From NCBI RefSeq assembly GCF_040744945.1, contig NZ_CP160453.1:6386001-6450000 (forward strand): a DNA stretch of 64,000 nucleotides, in the 5' to 3' direction. The position numbers were made by a program, and so were the translations under genes. Under the pieces are notes generated by a model. It saw only the letters and a program-made list of their open reading frames with translations, did not search any database and was not told the origin of the DNA. The stretch is from Saccharothrix sp. HUAS TT1. GTDB taxonomy: Bacteria; Actinomycetota; Actinomycetes; Mycobacteriales; Pseudonocardiaceae. Each line of letters begins with the position of its first letter. The stretch's first letter is position 1. Positions 40,970 through 49,640 of the stretch are shown piece after piece.

Positions 40970-42040
40970 ATGAAACGAACGCAAGTGCTCGCCGGCGCCG
41001 CCGCCGCGCTGGCGCTGGTCGCCGCCGCGGTGTTCGCGGTCGGCAGCGCCCAGGCCGACAGCGGCGTGAAGGTCATGCCGCTCGGCGACTCGATCACCGA
41101 CGGTTTCAACGTGCCCGGCGGCTACCGCGTGGACCTGTGGCAGAAGCTCGTCGCGAGCGGTCGCACGGTCGACTTCGTCGGCTCGATGACCAACGGCCCG
41201 AGCAGCCTCGGCGACCGCAACCACGAGGGCCACTCGGGGTGGACCATCGCCCAGATCGACAGCAACATCACCAACTGGCTGCGCACGTACTCGCCGCGCA
41301 CGATCCTGTTGCACATCGGCACGAACGACATCTACGGCAGCAACCCGAGCGGTGCGCCGCAACGCCTGTCCGCGCTGGTCGACCGCATCACCTCGCTGGC
41401 GCCGAACGCGGAGCTGTTCGTCGCGACGATCACGCCGCTGTCGTCGTTCGACTCGGGCGTCCGGGCGTTCAACGCCACGATCCCGTCGATGGTGCAGAGC
41501 AAGGTCGCCGCGGGCAAGCGGGTGCACCTGGTCGACATGTACCGGGCGCTGACCACGGCCGACCTCGCCGACGGCGTGCACCCCAACGCGGGCGGCTACG
41601 CCAAGATGGCCACCACCTGGTACAACGCCCTGCTGTCCGTGCCGGGCAGCGTGGACGGTCCCACGACCACGACTTCCACCACCACCACGACGACAACCAC
41701 AACGACCACCACCACGACCACGACTCAGCCGGGCGGCGCGGCGTGCACCGCGACGTACCGGGTGGTCAACACGTGGGGCGGTGGTTACCAGGCCGAGGTG
41801 AAGGTGGCCAACGCGAGCACCTCGTCGCTCAACGGCTGGACGGTCCGGATGACCCTCCCCTCAGGACACTCGGTCGCCAACCTGTGGGGCGGCGTGAACA
41901 CCGGGACGAGCGGGGCGGTGTCGGTGAGGAACGCCCCGTACAACGGGTCCCTGGGCAGCAGCGCCTCGACGACCTTCGGCTACGTCGCCAACGGGCCCGA
42001 CTCCACCGCGCCGGGCGCGGTGACGTGCACGAGCCCTTGA
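40970..42040 (+). CDS. Secreted SGNH/GDSL esterase with CBM2
   Basis: A 356-residue exported esterase. The signal peptide covers residues 1-29. The SGNH hydrolase domain (about 33-222) shows block I PLGDSITDGF with S41, block III HIGTNDIYG and block V DGVHPNAGGY with the Asp/His. A Thr-rich linker of about 27 residues follows, then a CBM2 cellulose-binding module (about 255-356) with the spaced tryptophans (NTWGGGYQAEV, SLNGWTVRM, VANLWGGVN) and the Cys at each end. It probably removes acetyl groups from plant polysaccharides such as xylan while anchored on cellulose. Confidence 0.93.
   Translation: MKRTQVLAGAAAALALVAAAVFAVGSAQADSGVKVMPLGDSITDGFNVPGGYRVDLWQKLVASGRTVDFVGSMTNGPSSLGDRNHEGHSGWTIAQIDSNITNWLRTYSPRTILLHIGTNDIYGSNPSGAPQRLSALVDRITSLAPNAELFVATITPLSSFDSGVRAFNATIPSMVQSKVAAGKRVHLVDMYRALTTADLADGVHPNAGGYAKMATTWYNALLSVPGSVDGPTTTTSTTTTTTTTTTTTTTTTQPGGAACTATYRVVNTWGGGYQAEVKVANASTSSLNGWTVRMTLPSGHSVANLWGGVNTGTSGAVSVRNAPYNGSLGSSASTTFGYVANGPDSTAPGAVTCTSP
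41661..41728 (+). repeat. Thr-codon (ACN) repeat encoding linker
   Basis: A low-complexity run of ACC/ACG/ACA/ACT codons, interrupted by a Ser codon, encoding the Thr-rich linker between the esterase and CBM2 parts. In secreted actinobacterial enzymes such linkers are often O-glycosylated. The tract could expand or contract by slippage. Confidence 0.8.
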
Positions 42041-42049
42041 CGTGAAGCG

Positions 42050-42082
42050 GGGGTGCGGGCGGCGTGAGCCCGCCCGCACCCC
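42050..42082. terminator. Perfect 13-base hairpin between convergent genes
   Basis: GGGGTGCGGGCGG at 42050-42062 and CCGCCCGCACCCC at 42070-42082 form a perfect stem with a 7-base loop. It lies between the end of the esterase-CBM2 gene (+) and the end of the lipase gene (-) and should terminate transcription from both sides. Confidence 0.75.
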
Positions 42083-42090
42083 GGCCCCGG

Positions 42091-43038
42091 TCAGATCGGC
42101 GAGCAGTCGGACTTGTCGGTCCAGCCGGTGTCGCACAGGTAGAGCGGGAACCGGCTGGAGTAGCCGTGACGCGCGCCGAGCGCGTTGTACTCGGTCACGT
42201 CGACCCGCTGCGCCACGAAGTGGTCCACGGCCGTCCCGTCCGCGGTGTCGGTGTAGGGAGGGCGTGGTGTCGACGTGGTGCTGGTGCCGGTGCTGGTCGG
42301 TGGCGTCGTGCCGGACTCCGTGATGACCTTCTTGATCAGGGCGAAGACGCCCGGGTCGCGGGGGAACGCGAAGTGGTCGATGCACGTGGGCGCCTGGCGG
42401 TTGTCCGCGCCCGCGAGTTCGGCGGAGGCGCTGGGGTTGACGTTGGTGTCGCAGGTGGACCGGATCGTCGTGTAGCGCACCGCGGGCGAGCCGGGCACCT
42501 CCGTGCCCCGGTTCAGCTCCGCCAGCCACGGTGACCCGATGGCGAACTGCTTGCACGACGGGTACAGGTTCTGGCACCAGGGCGCGGCCGCCGTGGTGCC
42601 GTGGTGCGGGCCGGCCATCGAGAAGTACAGCGACACCTTGTCCTGCGCGCCACCGACGTTCTTCAGGTAGGACCGCGCGGCCAGCGTGGACGCCGACCAG
42701 GTCACCAGGACCACCTTGCGCGCGCCGGTCTGACCGAGCACACGATCGACCTGCCGACCCAGCTCCACACCGGCCTTGGTCAGGTCGCCCTTCATGTTGT
42801 CGCTGTCGGTCCAGGTGAACACCCGGTCGCCCGGCCACCCGGCGTTGAGGAAGTTCGTCCTCATCGGGTCCATGGCCGACGCCTGCGCCGTCATCCCGGG
42901 GATCAGGAGCACGGGGTCGCGGTCGACGGCGGCCGGGGCGGAGCCCGACGAGATCAGCAGGGCGGCGGCGACGGTCAGCGCGGCCAGGACGGCGGCGACG
43001 GGACCGCGGATGACCGCGAACGGACGACGGTGGGACAT
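42091..43038 (-). CDS. Secreted lipase-like alpha/beta-hydrolase
   Basis: A 315-residue exported protein of the Streptomyces-type lipase/esterase group. The signal peptide is residues 1-36 (VAAVLAALTVAAALLISSGS). The fold starts DPVLLIPGMT near residue 42 and continues with an elbow region LVTWSASTLAARSYL (S115), where the usual GxSxG glycines are replaced (TWSAS); SMAGPHHGT and PWCQNLYPSCKQ follow as in related lipases, and IDHFAFPRD supplies a His. The Cys pairs suggest disulfides. A Thr/Pro-rich stretch near 245-262 separates the C-terminal 50 residues. The altered elbow makes activity uncertain. Confidence 0.82.
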   Translation of the reverse strand: MSHRRPFAVIRGPVAAVLAALTVAAALLISSGSAPAAVDRDPVLLIPGMTAQASAMDPMRTNFLNAGWPGDRVFTWTDSDNMKGDLTKAGVELGRQVDRVLGQTGARKVVLVTWSASTLAARSYLKNVGGAQDKVSLYFSMAGPHHGTTAAAPWCQNLYPSCKQFAIGSPWLAELNRGTEVPGSPAVRYTTIRSTCDTNVNPSASAELAGADNRQAPTCIDHFAFPRDPGVFALIKKVITESGTTPPTSTGTSTTSTPRPPYTDTADGTAVDHFVAQRVDVTEYNALGARHGYSSRFPLYLCDTGWTDKSDCSPI

Positions 43039-43149
43039 CGGACGACCTCCACGTTGAGGTGGTGGGACGGGGCTCACTTCGTCCGGCCGATACTAGGAAC
43101 GGATTCCTGCCCGGTCCCTGTCCGCGACGCCCGTTCTTCCCGTGATCCG

Positions 43150-43168
43150 CATGTGGGCCCGCCACATG
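43150..43168. promoter_or_regulatory. 19-base palindrome in divergent promoter region
   Basis: CATGTGG-GCCCG-CCACATG is a perfect 7-5-7 palindrome in the 221-base gap between the leftward lipase gene and the rightward 3-hydroxyacyl-CoA dehydrogenase gene. Its size and symmetry fit a dimeric repressor such as a TetR-family protein. None is encoded next to it. Confidence 0.5.
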
Positions 43169-43259
43169 GCCTCTCTCGGACGTGCTCCTTATCGTTCGGC
43201 GCGATAGCGGGAGATGTCCGCGGTGATTCGCGACAACTGGTGATCGGAGACCGGGTTCG

Positions 43260-44210
43260 ATGCTGAGATTCGGAATCGTCGGCGCGGGCTTGATGGGGCA
43301 CGGGATCGCGGTCGAGCTGGCGCGGGGCGGCCACCGGGTCGACGTCCACGACGCCGACGGCCGGGTCCTGGCGTCGTTGGCCGAGCGGGTGGACCGGGCG
43401 CTGGCCGCGTGCGGGTCGCCGGTGGCGGAGGCAGTGGAGGTCAAAGCGCGGATCACCGCCGTGGCCGACCTGGCGGACGCCGTGGGCGCGGCGGACGTCG
43501 TGGTGGAGGCGGTGCCGGAGCGGGTGGACGTCAAGCACGCGGTGCTGGCGGCGGTGGAGGCCGCCGCCGCGCCGGGCGTCGCGATCTGGTCCAACACCTC
43601 GGTGCTGCCCATCACCGAGGTCGCCGGGGCGATGGCCCGGCCGGAACGCCTGGTCGGCGTGCACTGGTGGAACCCGCCGTACCTCGTGCCGCTGGTCGAG
43701 GTCGCCCCCGGCGCCCGGACCGACCCGGCGCGCGTCGAGGAGGCCGACCGCCTGGTGACGGCGCTGGGCAAGACGACCGTGCGGCTGGCGCGGGACGTGC
43801 CCGGCTTCATCGGCAACCGGTTGCAGTTCGCGATGGTGCGCGAGGCGCTGCACCTGGTCGCCGAGGGCGTGTGCGACCCGGGCACGATCGACGTCGTGGT
43901 GCGGTCGAGCTTCGGGCTGCGCCTGGCGGCGGTCGGGCCGATGGAGAACGCCGACTACATCGGGCTGGAGCTGACCCGCTCGATCCTGGGCAACCTCGCG
44001 CCGCACCTGTCCGCGGCCGTGGCGTCGTTCCCGGCCCTGGACGGGCGGCTGGCCGGGGGCGGTCGGCTGCCGGCGTGGCCGCCGGGGCACGCCGGGGACG
44101 TCGCACGCAGGCTCGACTCCGGCATCCGGCGTAACCTGGCGGGCGCGTCGCCGGACGACGGGTCCGCCGGGACGCGGTCGGCAGCGGCGCCGGGTCGGGA
44201 GGGAAGCTGA
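43260..44210 (+). CDS. 3-hydroxyacyl-CoA dehydrogenase family protein
   Basis: A 316-residue NAD-dependent dehydrogenase. The Rossmann loop is GIVGAGLMGHGIA (residues 5-17), the region IWSNTSVLPITEVAG with VHWWNPPYLVPLVEV matches the conserved HFFNP-type catalytic segment (His in GVHWWNPP), and VPGFIGNRLQFAMVREALHL marks the C-terminal domain. Members oxidise 3-hydroxyacyl-CoA or related 3-hydroxy acids (for example lambda-crystallin-like L-gulonate dehydrogenases). The WWNPP variant suggests a non-standard substrate. It is followed after 5 bases by a PucR-type regulator, so the regulator probably controls this catabolic step. Confidence 0.9.
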   Translation: MLRFGIVGAGLMGHGIAVELARGGHRVDVHDADGRVLASLAERVDRALAACGSPVAEAVEVKARITAVADLADAVGAADVVVEAVPERVDVKHAVLAAVEAAAAPGVAIWSNTSVLPITEVAGAMARPERLVGVHWWNPPYLVPLVEVAPGARTDPARVEEADRLVTALGKTTVRLARDVPGFIGNRLQFAMVREALHLVAEGVCDPGTIDVVVRSSFGLRLAAVGPMENADYIGLELTRSILGNLAPHLSAAVASFPALDGRLAGGGRLPAWPPGHAGDVARRLDSGIRRNLAGASPDDGSAGTRSAAAPGREGS

Positions 44211-44215
44211 CCGTC

Positions 44216-46093
44216 GTGGGAGACGCCTCGTTCCTGCAACTGCTGCTCGACGCCGCCGACGTCGGCGACTTCGACGCACCGCTCGCCCTGGCGCGGGCCG
44301 GGGGTGCGGCGCCCGAGCGGCTGGCCGAGCTGGAGGCCGAGCGCACCAGGGCGTTGCTGCTGCGCGAAGTCCTCATCGGGCACCGGCGCAACGAGGCCGA
44401 GCTGCAACTGCTCAACGACACCGCGAACGACCTGGCCGCGCTGCACGAGCTGGACGCGGTCCTGCAGGCCATCTCCGACCGCGCCCGCCGGCTGCTGGAC
44501 TGCGACCTCGCCTACGTCAGCCTGAGCGACGAGGACCGCGGCGACAGCTACATCAAGGCCGCGTCCGGGAACGTCTCGGGGCTGCTGCGCGGGTTGCGCC
44601 TGCCGCGCGGCACCGGCGTCGGCGGGATGGTGGCGCGCACCGGCGAGCCGTACAGCGTGCTGTGCTACGCCGACGACCGGTCGATCACGCACACGCCGGA
44701 GATCGACGGGACGGTTGCCGCGGAGGGGATGCGGTCGCTGCTCGGGGTGCCGGTGAAGCTGCGGCAGCGGGTCATCGGCGTGCTGATGGCAGCGCACCGC
44801 AGCACCCGCACGTTCGGCAACCGGGACATCAGCGCCCTGGCGATGCTCGCCGCGCACGCGGCGGTGGCGATCGAGAACGCGCGGCTGCTGGCCGAGGCGC
44901 AGGCCGCGGTGGCGGAGCTGCGGGTCGCCAACGGCACGATCCGCTCGCACGTGCACGACCTGGAGCGCACCGCCGAGGTGCACGAACGGCTCACCAGGCT
45001 GGTGCTGCACGGCAAGGGCGTCGACCAGGTGGTGGAGGCCGTGGCCGACTCGGTCGACGGCAGCGTGGTGGTGCTGGACGAGGACGGCGCGGTGGTGACC
45101 GGCGCGGGCGGCGGTCCGGCGCCCGGAGCGGACGACCTGGCCGCGATCGGCAGGCAGGCGCAGGAGTCCGGCGGCACGATCGCCCGGGACGGCCTGTGCG
45201 CGGTGCCGATGATCACCGAGTCGGAGTTCCTGGGCACGGTGGTGATGACCGGCGCGGCGGGGCTGAGCGACACCGGCAGGCGGACCCTGGAGGGCGCCGC
45301 GCTGGTGGCGGCGCTGGTGCTGGTGTCCCGCCGGCGGATGGCCGAGGCCGAGGCCCGCACGCGCGGTGAGCTGCTGGAGGACCTGCTCACCACGTCACCG
45401 AGGGAGCACGACCTGCTGCGCCACCGCGCGTCGCTGCTCGGGGTCGACCTGGACGGCCCGCACGTCGTGGTCGCCGCCCGGATCGACGGCGAGCGGCGCA
45501 GCCGGCTGCAGCACGCGGCGACGGCCCTCGCCCGGCGGGCCGGCGGCCTGGCCACCTGCCGCAAGGACGAGGTGGTGCTGCTGCTCCCGGGCAGCGACCC
45601 GGGCCGGTCGGCCGGTGACGCGGTGCGCGAGCTGACCCGCGCGGGCTCGCGCCCGGTGACCGCGGGCGGCGCGCGGGCCGCGCACACCGCCTCCGTCGCC
45701 GACGCCTACGCGGAGGCGACCGAGTGCGTGCGCGCGTTGTTGGCGCTGGGCCGGGTCGGCGAGGCCACCGACGCGGCGGCGCTGGGCTCGGTCGGCATCC
45801 TGTTCGCGGCCAGGGCCGACATCGGGTCGTTCGTCCACTCGGTGATCGGCGCGCTGATCGACTACGACGAGACCCGCGGCACCGACCTGGTGCGCACCCT
45901 CGACGCGTTCTGCGCCACCGGTCAGAGCATCACGAACACGGCTCAGTCGCTGCGCCTGCACGTGAACACCGTCGCGCAGCGGTTGGCGCGGATCGGCCAA
46001 CTGCTGGGCGAGTCGTGGCGCGAGCCGGAACGGCTGCTGGAGACCCAGATCGCGCTGCGCCTGCTCCAGGTCGGCAAGCGGCAGCCGGTGTAG
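44216..46093 (+). CDS. GAF-domain PucR/CdaR-type transcriptional regulator
   Basis: A 625-residue cytoplasmic regulator. A GAF domain (about residues 70-225, ending MLAAHAAVAIENARLLAEAQ) senses a small molecule; a middle region (about 225-500) resembles the GGDEF-like segment of CdaR-type proteins; the C-terminal 65 residues are a PucR-type helix-turn-helix (RTLDAFCATGQSITNTAQSL, then RLHVNTVAQRLARIGQLLG). The GTG start is 5 bases after the dehydrogenase gene stop, so the two form an operon. Such regulators usually activate catabolic genes when their substrate or nitrogen source is present. Confidence 0.9.
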   Translation: MGDASFLQLLLDAADVGDFDAPLALARAGGAAPERLAELEAERTRALLLREVLIGHRRNEAELQLLNDTANDLAALHELDAVLQAISDRARRLLDCDLAYVSLSDEDRGDSYIKAASGNVSGLLRGLRLPRGTGVGGMVARTGEPYSVLCYADDRSITHTPEIDGTVAAEGMRSLLGVPVKLRQRVIGVLMAAHRSTRTFGNRDISALAMLAAHAAVAIENARLLAEAQAAVAELRVANGTIRSHVHDLERTAEVHERLTRLVLHGKGVDQVVEAVADSVDGSVVVLDEDGAVVTGAGGGPAPGADDLAAIGRQAQESGGTIARDGLCAVPMITESEFLGTVVMTGAAGLSDTGRRTLEGAALVAALVLVSRRRMAEAEARTRGELLEDLLTTSPREHDLLRHRASLLGVDLDGPHVVVAARIDGERRSRLQHAATALARRAGGLATCRKDEVVLLLPGSDPGRSAGDAVRELTRAGSRPVTAGGARAAHTASVADAYAEATECVRALLALGRVGEATDAAALGSVGILFAARADIGSFVHSVIGALIDYDETRGTDLVRTLDAFCATGQSITNTAQSLRLHVNTVAQRLARIGQLLGESWREPERLLETQIALRLLQVGKRQPV

Positions 46094-46153
46094 CCGGTCG
46101 GGCCGTGATGCCCCGGACTCCTGCGTTGTCGGAACTCCGGGTGGTCGCCCGGA

Positions 46154-46168
46154 TGTGGTGCCACCACA
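46154..46168. promoter_or_regulatory. 15-base palindrome
   Basis: TGTGGTG-C-CACCACA is a perfect 7-1-7 palindrome in the gap between the PucR-type regulator gene and the small gene at 46299. It could be an operator or the stem of a weak terminator; its tight centre argues for the former. Confidence 0.4.
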
Positions 46169-46298
46169 CACGTCGCGCGGACCGGACCGTGGCGCGCTGA
46201 CATAGGTCGACTCGCCGGAGGTGCCTAGCGTGGTGCCGACGCCACGCGCCCAGGCCGTGCCGCGACCCCGTCCCCGCGACCACAGCGAGGTGCCGCCG

Positions 46299-46613
46299 AT
46301 GAAGCCGCCCCGTGACCGACCGGCCGCCCGCGTGACGGTCGACGACGCGCGAGCCGCCACCGAGCCGGGTCTGCTGGTCCCCACGTGGTCCGGTGATCGC
46401 GCGGCGGGCCGCGACTACGCCGCCCGGCGGCTCGCGGGCGACCCTGGCGGCCTGGAACCCGCGGACTTCGGCGTGGTGTGGGCGAACATGCGGCGCGGGC
46501 ACCGCGTCGGCGAGCTGCGTGCGTTGCCGCTGCTCGCCGACGCCTTCGAGGACTGGCTGGCCGAATCACGCCTCCAGGCCGGGATCGGCGGCGACCCCGG
46601 CCCGGCGCGGTGA
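46299..46613 (+). CDS. Hypothetical protein, 104 residues
   Basis: A small soluble protein with no recognised family. It is charged, begins MKPPRDRPAARVTVDDARAA, and has a compact C-terminal half with conserved-looking segments (AGRDYAARRLAGDPGGLEPA; ANMRRGHRVGELRALPLLAD). The ATG at 46299 follows GCGAGG at a suitable distance; the open frame extends to a GTG at 46221 but the extra part is Pro/Arg-rich and unlikely. It converges on the tannase gene (17-base gap). Confidence 0.6.
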   Translation: MKPPRDRPAARVTVDDARAATEPGLLVPTWSGDRAAGRDYAARRLAGDPGGLEPADFGVVWANMRRGHRVGELRALPLLADAFEDWLAESRLQAGIGGDPGPAR

Positions 46614-46630
46614 TCGCGGGCGACCCGGTG

Positions 46631-48271
46631 TCACCGCTCGACGCAGGTGAAGCTGCGCGCGGAGTCCGGGTCGCCGGACCCGACGTACCTCGGCCACCCC
46701 GGCGACTCGCACAGCGGTCTGGTCCGCCCGGACGTGGCGGTGTTCTTGTCGGCCACCACCGGGCGCACCGGAGGCCGGTGGCGCTCCACCCACTGCTCCA
46801 GGGCGGTCAGCGAGTCCCAGCCCGCCATGAACGCGGGCGTCACGTTCGCGTGGTTGGCGCCCGGCACGAGGTAGAACCGGGCGAACTGCCGCACGGCGCC
46901 CTTGCCCATCGTCCGCTCCAGCCGGCCGAAGTAGTCCACCGTGGAGCGGTGGCTCACCAGCTCGTCCGCCGTGCCGTGCACGAGCAGCAGCTTGCCGCCG
47001 GCCCGCCGGAACGGCCGCAGGTCGGTGTCGTTGACGTCCTGCAACGCCGACAGCTCGCTGATCCGCCGCTGCCACCGGCCCGGCCGCAGCGGGTCGACGG
47101 CCAGCGGGTCGTGCGCGGGGTCGCGGGTCACGAAGTGCTTCACCCACTGGTCCCAGAACTGGACGCCGTACCCGCTGGTCTTGGGCATCGGGTCGGCCGG
47201 CGCGTCGACGCCCATGCCGAGCAGGGCGGTGGTCATGCTCGCGCCGGACAGGAACGGGAAGCCCGGGTACCCGGTCTCACCGCCGGCCAACTCGTAGTCC
47301 CACCTCAGCGGTGACGACAACGCCTCGACCGCCCGGACCTGCGCGTCCGACAGGCAGGTGTCGCCGGGGTCGACGCCGTCGGCGCAGCGCAGCGCCCGCG
47401 GGTCGTAGGCGCAGCCGGCCTCGTCCGACACCACGCCGTCGCGCAAGCCGTCGCGGCCGTCGCACGCCTCGACCACCGACCGGTGCAGCAACGCCTGCTC
47501 GGCCGGACCGGGGAAGGCGCCGGGCTGGGACAGCACCTGTGCCTCGTAGCCGAAGAACAGGTTCACACTGGCGGCATTCCACGCCGGGTACGCCGAGATC
47601 ACGCCGTCGAAGTCGGTCGGCCACCGCTGGGTGACCGCCAACGCCTCCCGCCCGCCGCTCGAACCGCCCGCGATGTAGCTGTGAACCGGCCGGGCGCCGC
47701 CGTAGTGCCGGGCGATGACGAACACCGCCGCGTCCCGGGTCTTCTTCAGCGCGTCACCGGCGAAGTTGCGCAGCGCCTCGTCGTTGACGCCGAACGAGCC
47801 GTCCAGCGACCGGGCGGGCGTGAACGCCGGGTCGGCCTGGTGGCCGGAGTCACCGGCGAACGTCGCGTACCCCCTGGCCAGCGGAACGGGCTGGTCGGCA
47901 GGTCCGAACGGCACGTTGCCCGCGACGTCCGGGATGGTGCCGTCGTACCCGCCGCCGCCGAACATCAGCGCCTTGCGGTTCCACCGGGTCGGCAGCGCGA
48001 CCCGCAGCCGGATGTCGGGCGCGGCCCGGTCCACCGGGCGCACGGCGACGTCGACCCGGCAGTGCTCGCCGATCCCGTCCCGCGCCGCCGGCGCGACCAG
48101 CAGCGCCGAGGTGACCGCGCCGCCCGTGGTCGGCAGGCCGATCGCCGACGCCGGGATCGGCGTGCCGACCAGCTCCGAGCACCGGGCCGCCGACCGCGCG
48201 TGCGCGGACGACGTGACCGGTGCGGCGACGAGCGCCAGTGCCAGTCCGAACGCGGTGATAGCTCTTGTCAT
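46631..48271 (-). CDS. Secreted tannase/feruloyl esterase family protein
   Basis: A 546-residue exported esterase. The signal peptide is residues 1-26 (ITAFGLALALVAAPVTSSAH). The tannase/feruloyl esterase domain spans most of the rest: ARCSELVGTPIP at the start, LMFGGGGYDGTI, FAGDSGHQADPAF, the nucleophile in YIAGGSSGGREALAV, the calcium-binding-like region ACDGRDGLRDGVVSDEAGC, and VPGANHANVTP with the His. Paired Cys are as expected for the family. It should hydrolyse aromatic esters from plant material or tannins. ATG at 48271 follows GGAGGGTGACG, a strong ribosome site; the longer frame up to 48427 would hide the signal peptide. Confidence 0.92.
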   Translation of the reverse strand: MTRAITAFGLALALVAAPVTSSAHARSAARCSELVGTPIPASAIGLPTTGGAVTSALLVAPAARDGIGEHCRVDVAVRPVDRAAPDIRLRVALPTRWNRKALMFGGGGYDGTIPDVAGNVPFGPADQPVPLARGYATFAGDSGHQADPAFTPARSLDGSFGVNDEALRNFAGDALKKTRDAAVFVIARHYGGARPVHSYIAGGSSGGREALAVTQRWPTDFDGVISAYPAWNAASVNLFFGYEAQVLSQPGAFPGPAEQALLHRSVVEACDGRDGLRDGVVSDEAGCAYDPRALRCADGVDPGDTCLSDAQVRAVEALSSPLRWDYELAGGETGYPGFPFLSGASMTTALLGMGVDAPADPMPKTSGYGVQFWDQWVKHFVTRDPAHDPLAVDPLRPGRWQRRISELSALQDVNDTDLRPFRRAGGKLLLVHGTADELVSHRSTVDYFGRLERTMGKGAVRQFARFYLVPGANHANVTPAFMAGWDSLTALEQWVERHRPPVRPVVADKNTATSGRTRPLCESPGWPRYVGSGDPDSARSFTCVER

Positions 48272-48429
48272 CGTCACCCTCCACCGCCCGCACCGGCGCG
48301 GGCAGACGAACGGTAGGCAATTGTGCTCTGCGTCACCATGTGGCCGACGCACACCGAATCCGTCACAAAGCAGTGGGTCGCGGCGTCTGGTGGTGCCAGG
48401 GTCGGGAACGCGGAGAACCGGAGGCACGG

Positions 48430-49365
48430 ATGGACGGCACGGCGCGGGATCGCGGAACAGCGGTGGACCAGGGCCCGGACGGCCTGCCGGACGCCGCCAC
48501 CGCCACGTTCGTCGCCCACCGCAACCTGCTGTTCACCGTGGCCTACGAACTGCTCGGCTCGGCCGCCGACGCGGAGGACGTGCTCCAGGAGACCTGGCTG
48601 CGCTGGTCCGGCGTCGACCTCGACGTGGTCCGCGACCGGCGGGCGTACCTGGTCCGGATCACCACCCGGCAGGCGCTCACCCGGCTGCGCTCGCTCGGCA
48701 GGCGTCGCGAGTCCTACTTCGGCTCCTGGCTGCCGGAGCCGCTGCTGACCGCGCCCGACGTGGCCGAGGACGTCGAGCTGGCCGACAGCCTGTCGATGGC
48801 GATGCTGCTGGTCCTGGAAACGCTCGCGCCGACCGAGCGGGCGGTGTTCGTGCTGCGCGAGGTGTTCGGGCTCGGGTACGACGAGGTCGCCGAGGCCGTC
48901 GACAAGAGCCCCGCCGCCGTCCGCCAGATCGCCCACCGGGCGCGGGCGCACGTCGCCGCGCGCCGACCGCGTGACGCCGTCTCCCCGGCGGACGCGCGGG
49001 CCGCGCTCGACGCGTTCCGGCGCGCGGTCGAGACGGGTGAGCTGCAGGGGCTGCTGGACGTCCTGGCGCCGGACGTCGTCCTGCTGGCCGACGGCGGCGG
49101 CGTCAAGCAGGCCGTGCCGCGACCGGTGGTCGGCGCGGACAAGGTGGCGCGCCTGATGGTCGGCGGGCTGGCCAAGGTCAGTGGCCGGATCGCGTTCGAA
49201 CCGGTGCAGCTCAACGGCAGGCCCGGCCTCGTCATGCGGCTCGACGGCGAGCTGGACAGCGTGGTCGCGGTCCGGGTCGACAACGGCCGGATCGCCGGGC
49301 TCTACACCGTGCGCAACCCGGAGAAGCTGTCCAGGGTCGAGCGGGAGACCGCGCTGAGCCGCTGA
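48430..49365 (+). CDS. SigJ-type ECF sigma factor with SnoaL-like C-terminus
   Basis: A 311-residue ECF sigma factor. Region 2 (about residues 20-90) has FVAHRNLLFTVAYELLGSAA and DAEDVLQETWLRW; region 4 (about 125-180) has TERAVFVLREVFGLGYDEVA followed by KSPAAVRQIAHRARAHV. Residues 195-311 form a SnoaL/NTF2-like domain (ARAALDAFRRAVETGELQGL, LAPDVVLLADGGGVKQAVPR), as in SigJ/ECF41-like proteins, where this part controls activity in place of a separate anti-sigma factor. The ATG follows CGGAGG. It is divergent from the tannase gene. Its regulon is unknown. Confidence 0.93.
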   Translation: MDGTARDRGTAVDQGPDGLPDAATATFVAHRNLLFTVAYELLGSAADAEDVLQETWLRWSGVDLDVVRDRRAYLVRITTRQALTRLRSLGRRRESYFGSWLPEPLLTAPDVAEDVELADSLSMAMLLVLETLAPTERAVFVLREVFGLGYDEVAEAVDKSPAAVRQIAHRARAHVAARRPRDAVSPADARAALDAFRRAVETGELQGLLDVLAPDVVLLADGGGVKQAVPRPVVGADKVARLMVGGLAKVSGRIAFEPVQLNGRPGLVMRLDGELDSVVAVRVDNGRIAGLYTVRNPEKLSRVERETALSR

Positions 49366-49409
49366 ACCCGGTCAGGCCGTTCCAGGGCGAGCAGGCCGTG
49401 CCCCGACCC

Positions 49410-49586
49410 CTAGTCGGGGTCCATGCCGCCGGCGCCCGCCGTGCCCTCGGGTGTCGACTCGTCCGGCGCCGTGTTGGCGGAACCCGACTGCTCGTCGGAG
49501 AACGTGGGCCGCGAGTGCTCGTCGGCGAAGTCGGGCTCCTCCTCCATGGAGGACGCGGTGACGGGATCGGGTTCCGGTGTCGTCAT
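49410..49586 (-). CDS. Small acidic hypothetical protein
   Basis: A 58-residue, very acidic, probably disordered protein beginning MTTPEPDPVTASSMEEEPDF and rich in Ser/Thr/Glu/Asp/Gly. No known family. It is placed just downstream of the DUF4342 gene on the same strand (54-base gap), so they may be co-transcribed. The coding bias fits the neighbours but the short length leaves doubt. Confidence 0.5.
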   Translation of the reverse strand: MTTPEPDPVTASSMEEEPDFADEHSRPTFSDEQSGSANTAPDESTPEGTAGAGGMDPD

Positions 49587-49640
49587 CCCCGTGGTGTATC
49601 CCGCCACCGCACGGCCAAACCGCACGGCCGAACCGGCCGG

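Noticed and set aside
41661..41728. Possible microsatellite or CRISPR-like repeat
   Set aside because: It is an in-frame Thr-codon tract coding for a linker; there are no spacers and no regular repeat unit.
46221..46298. GTG at 46221 as start of the 104-residue protein
   Set aside because: The extra 26 residues are Pro/Arg/Val-rich and unlike the rest; the ATG at 46299 has a better ribosome site.
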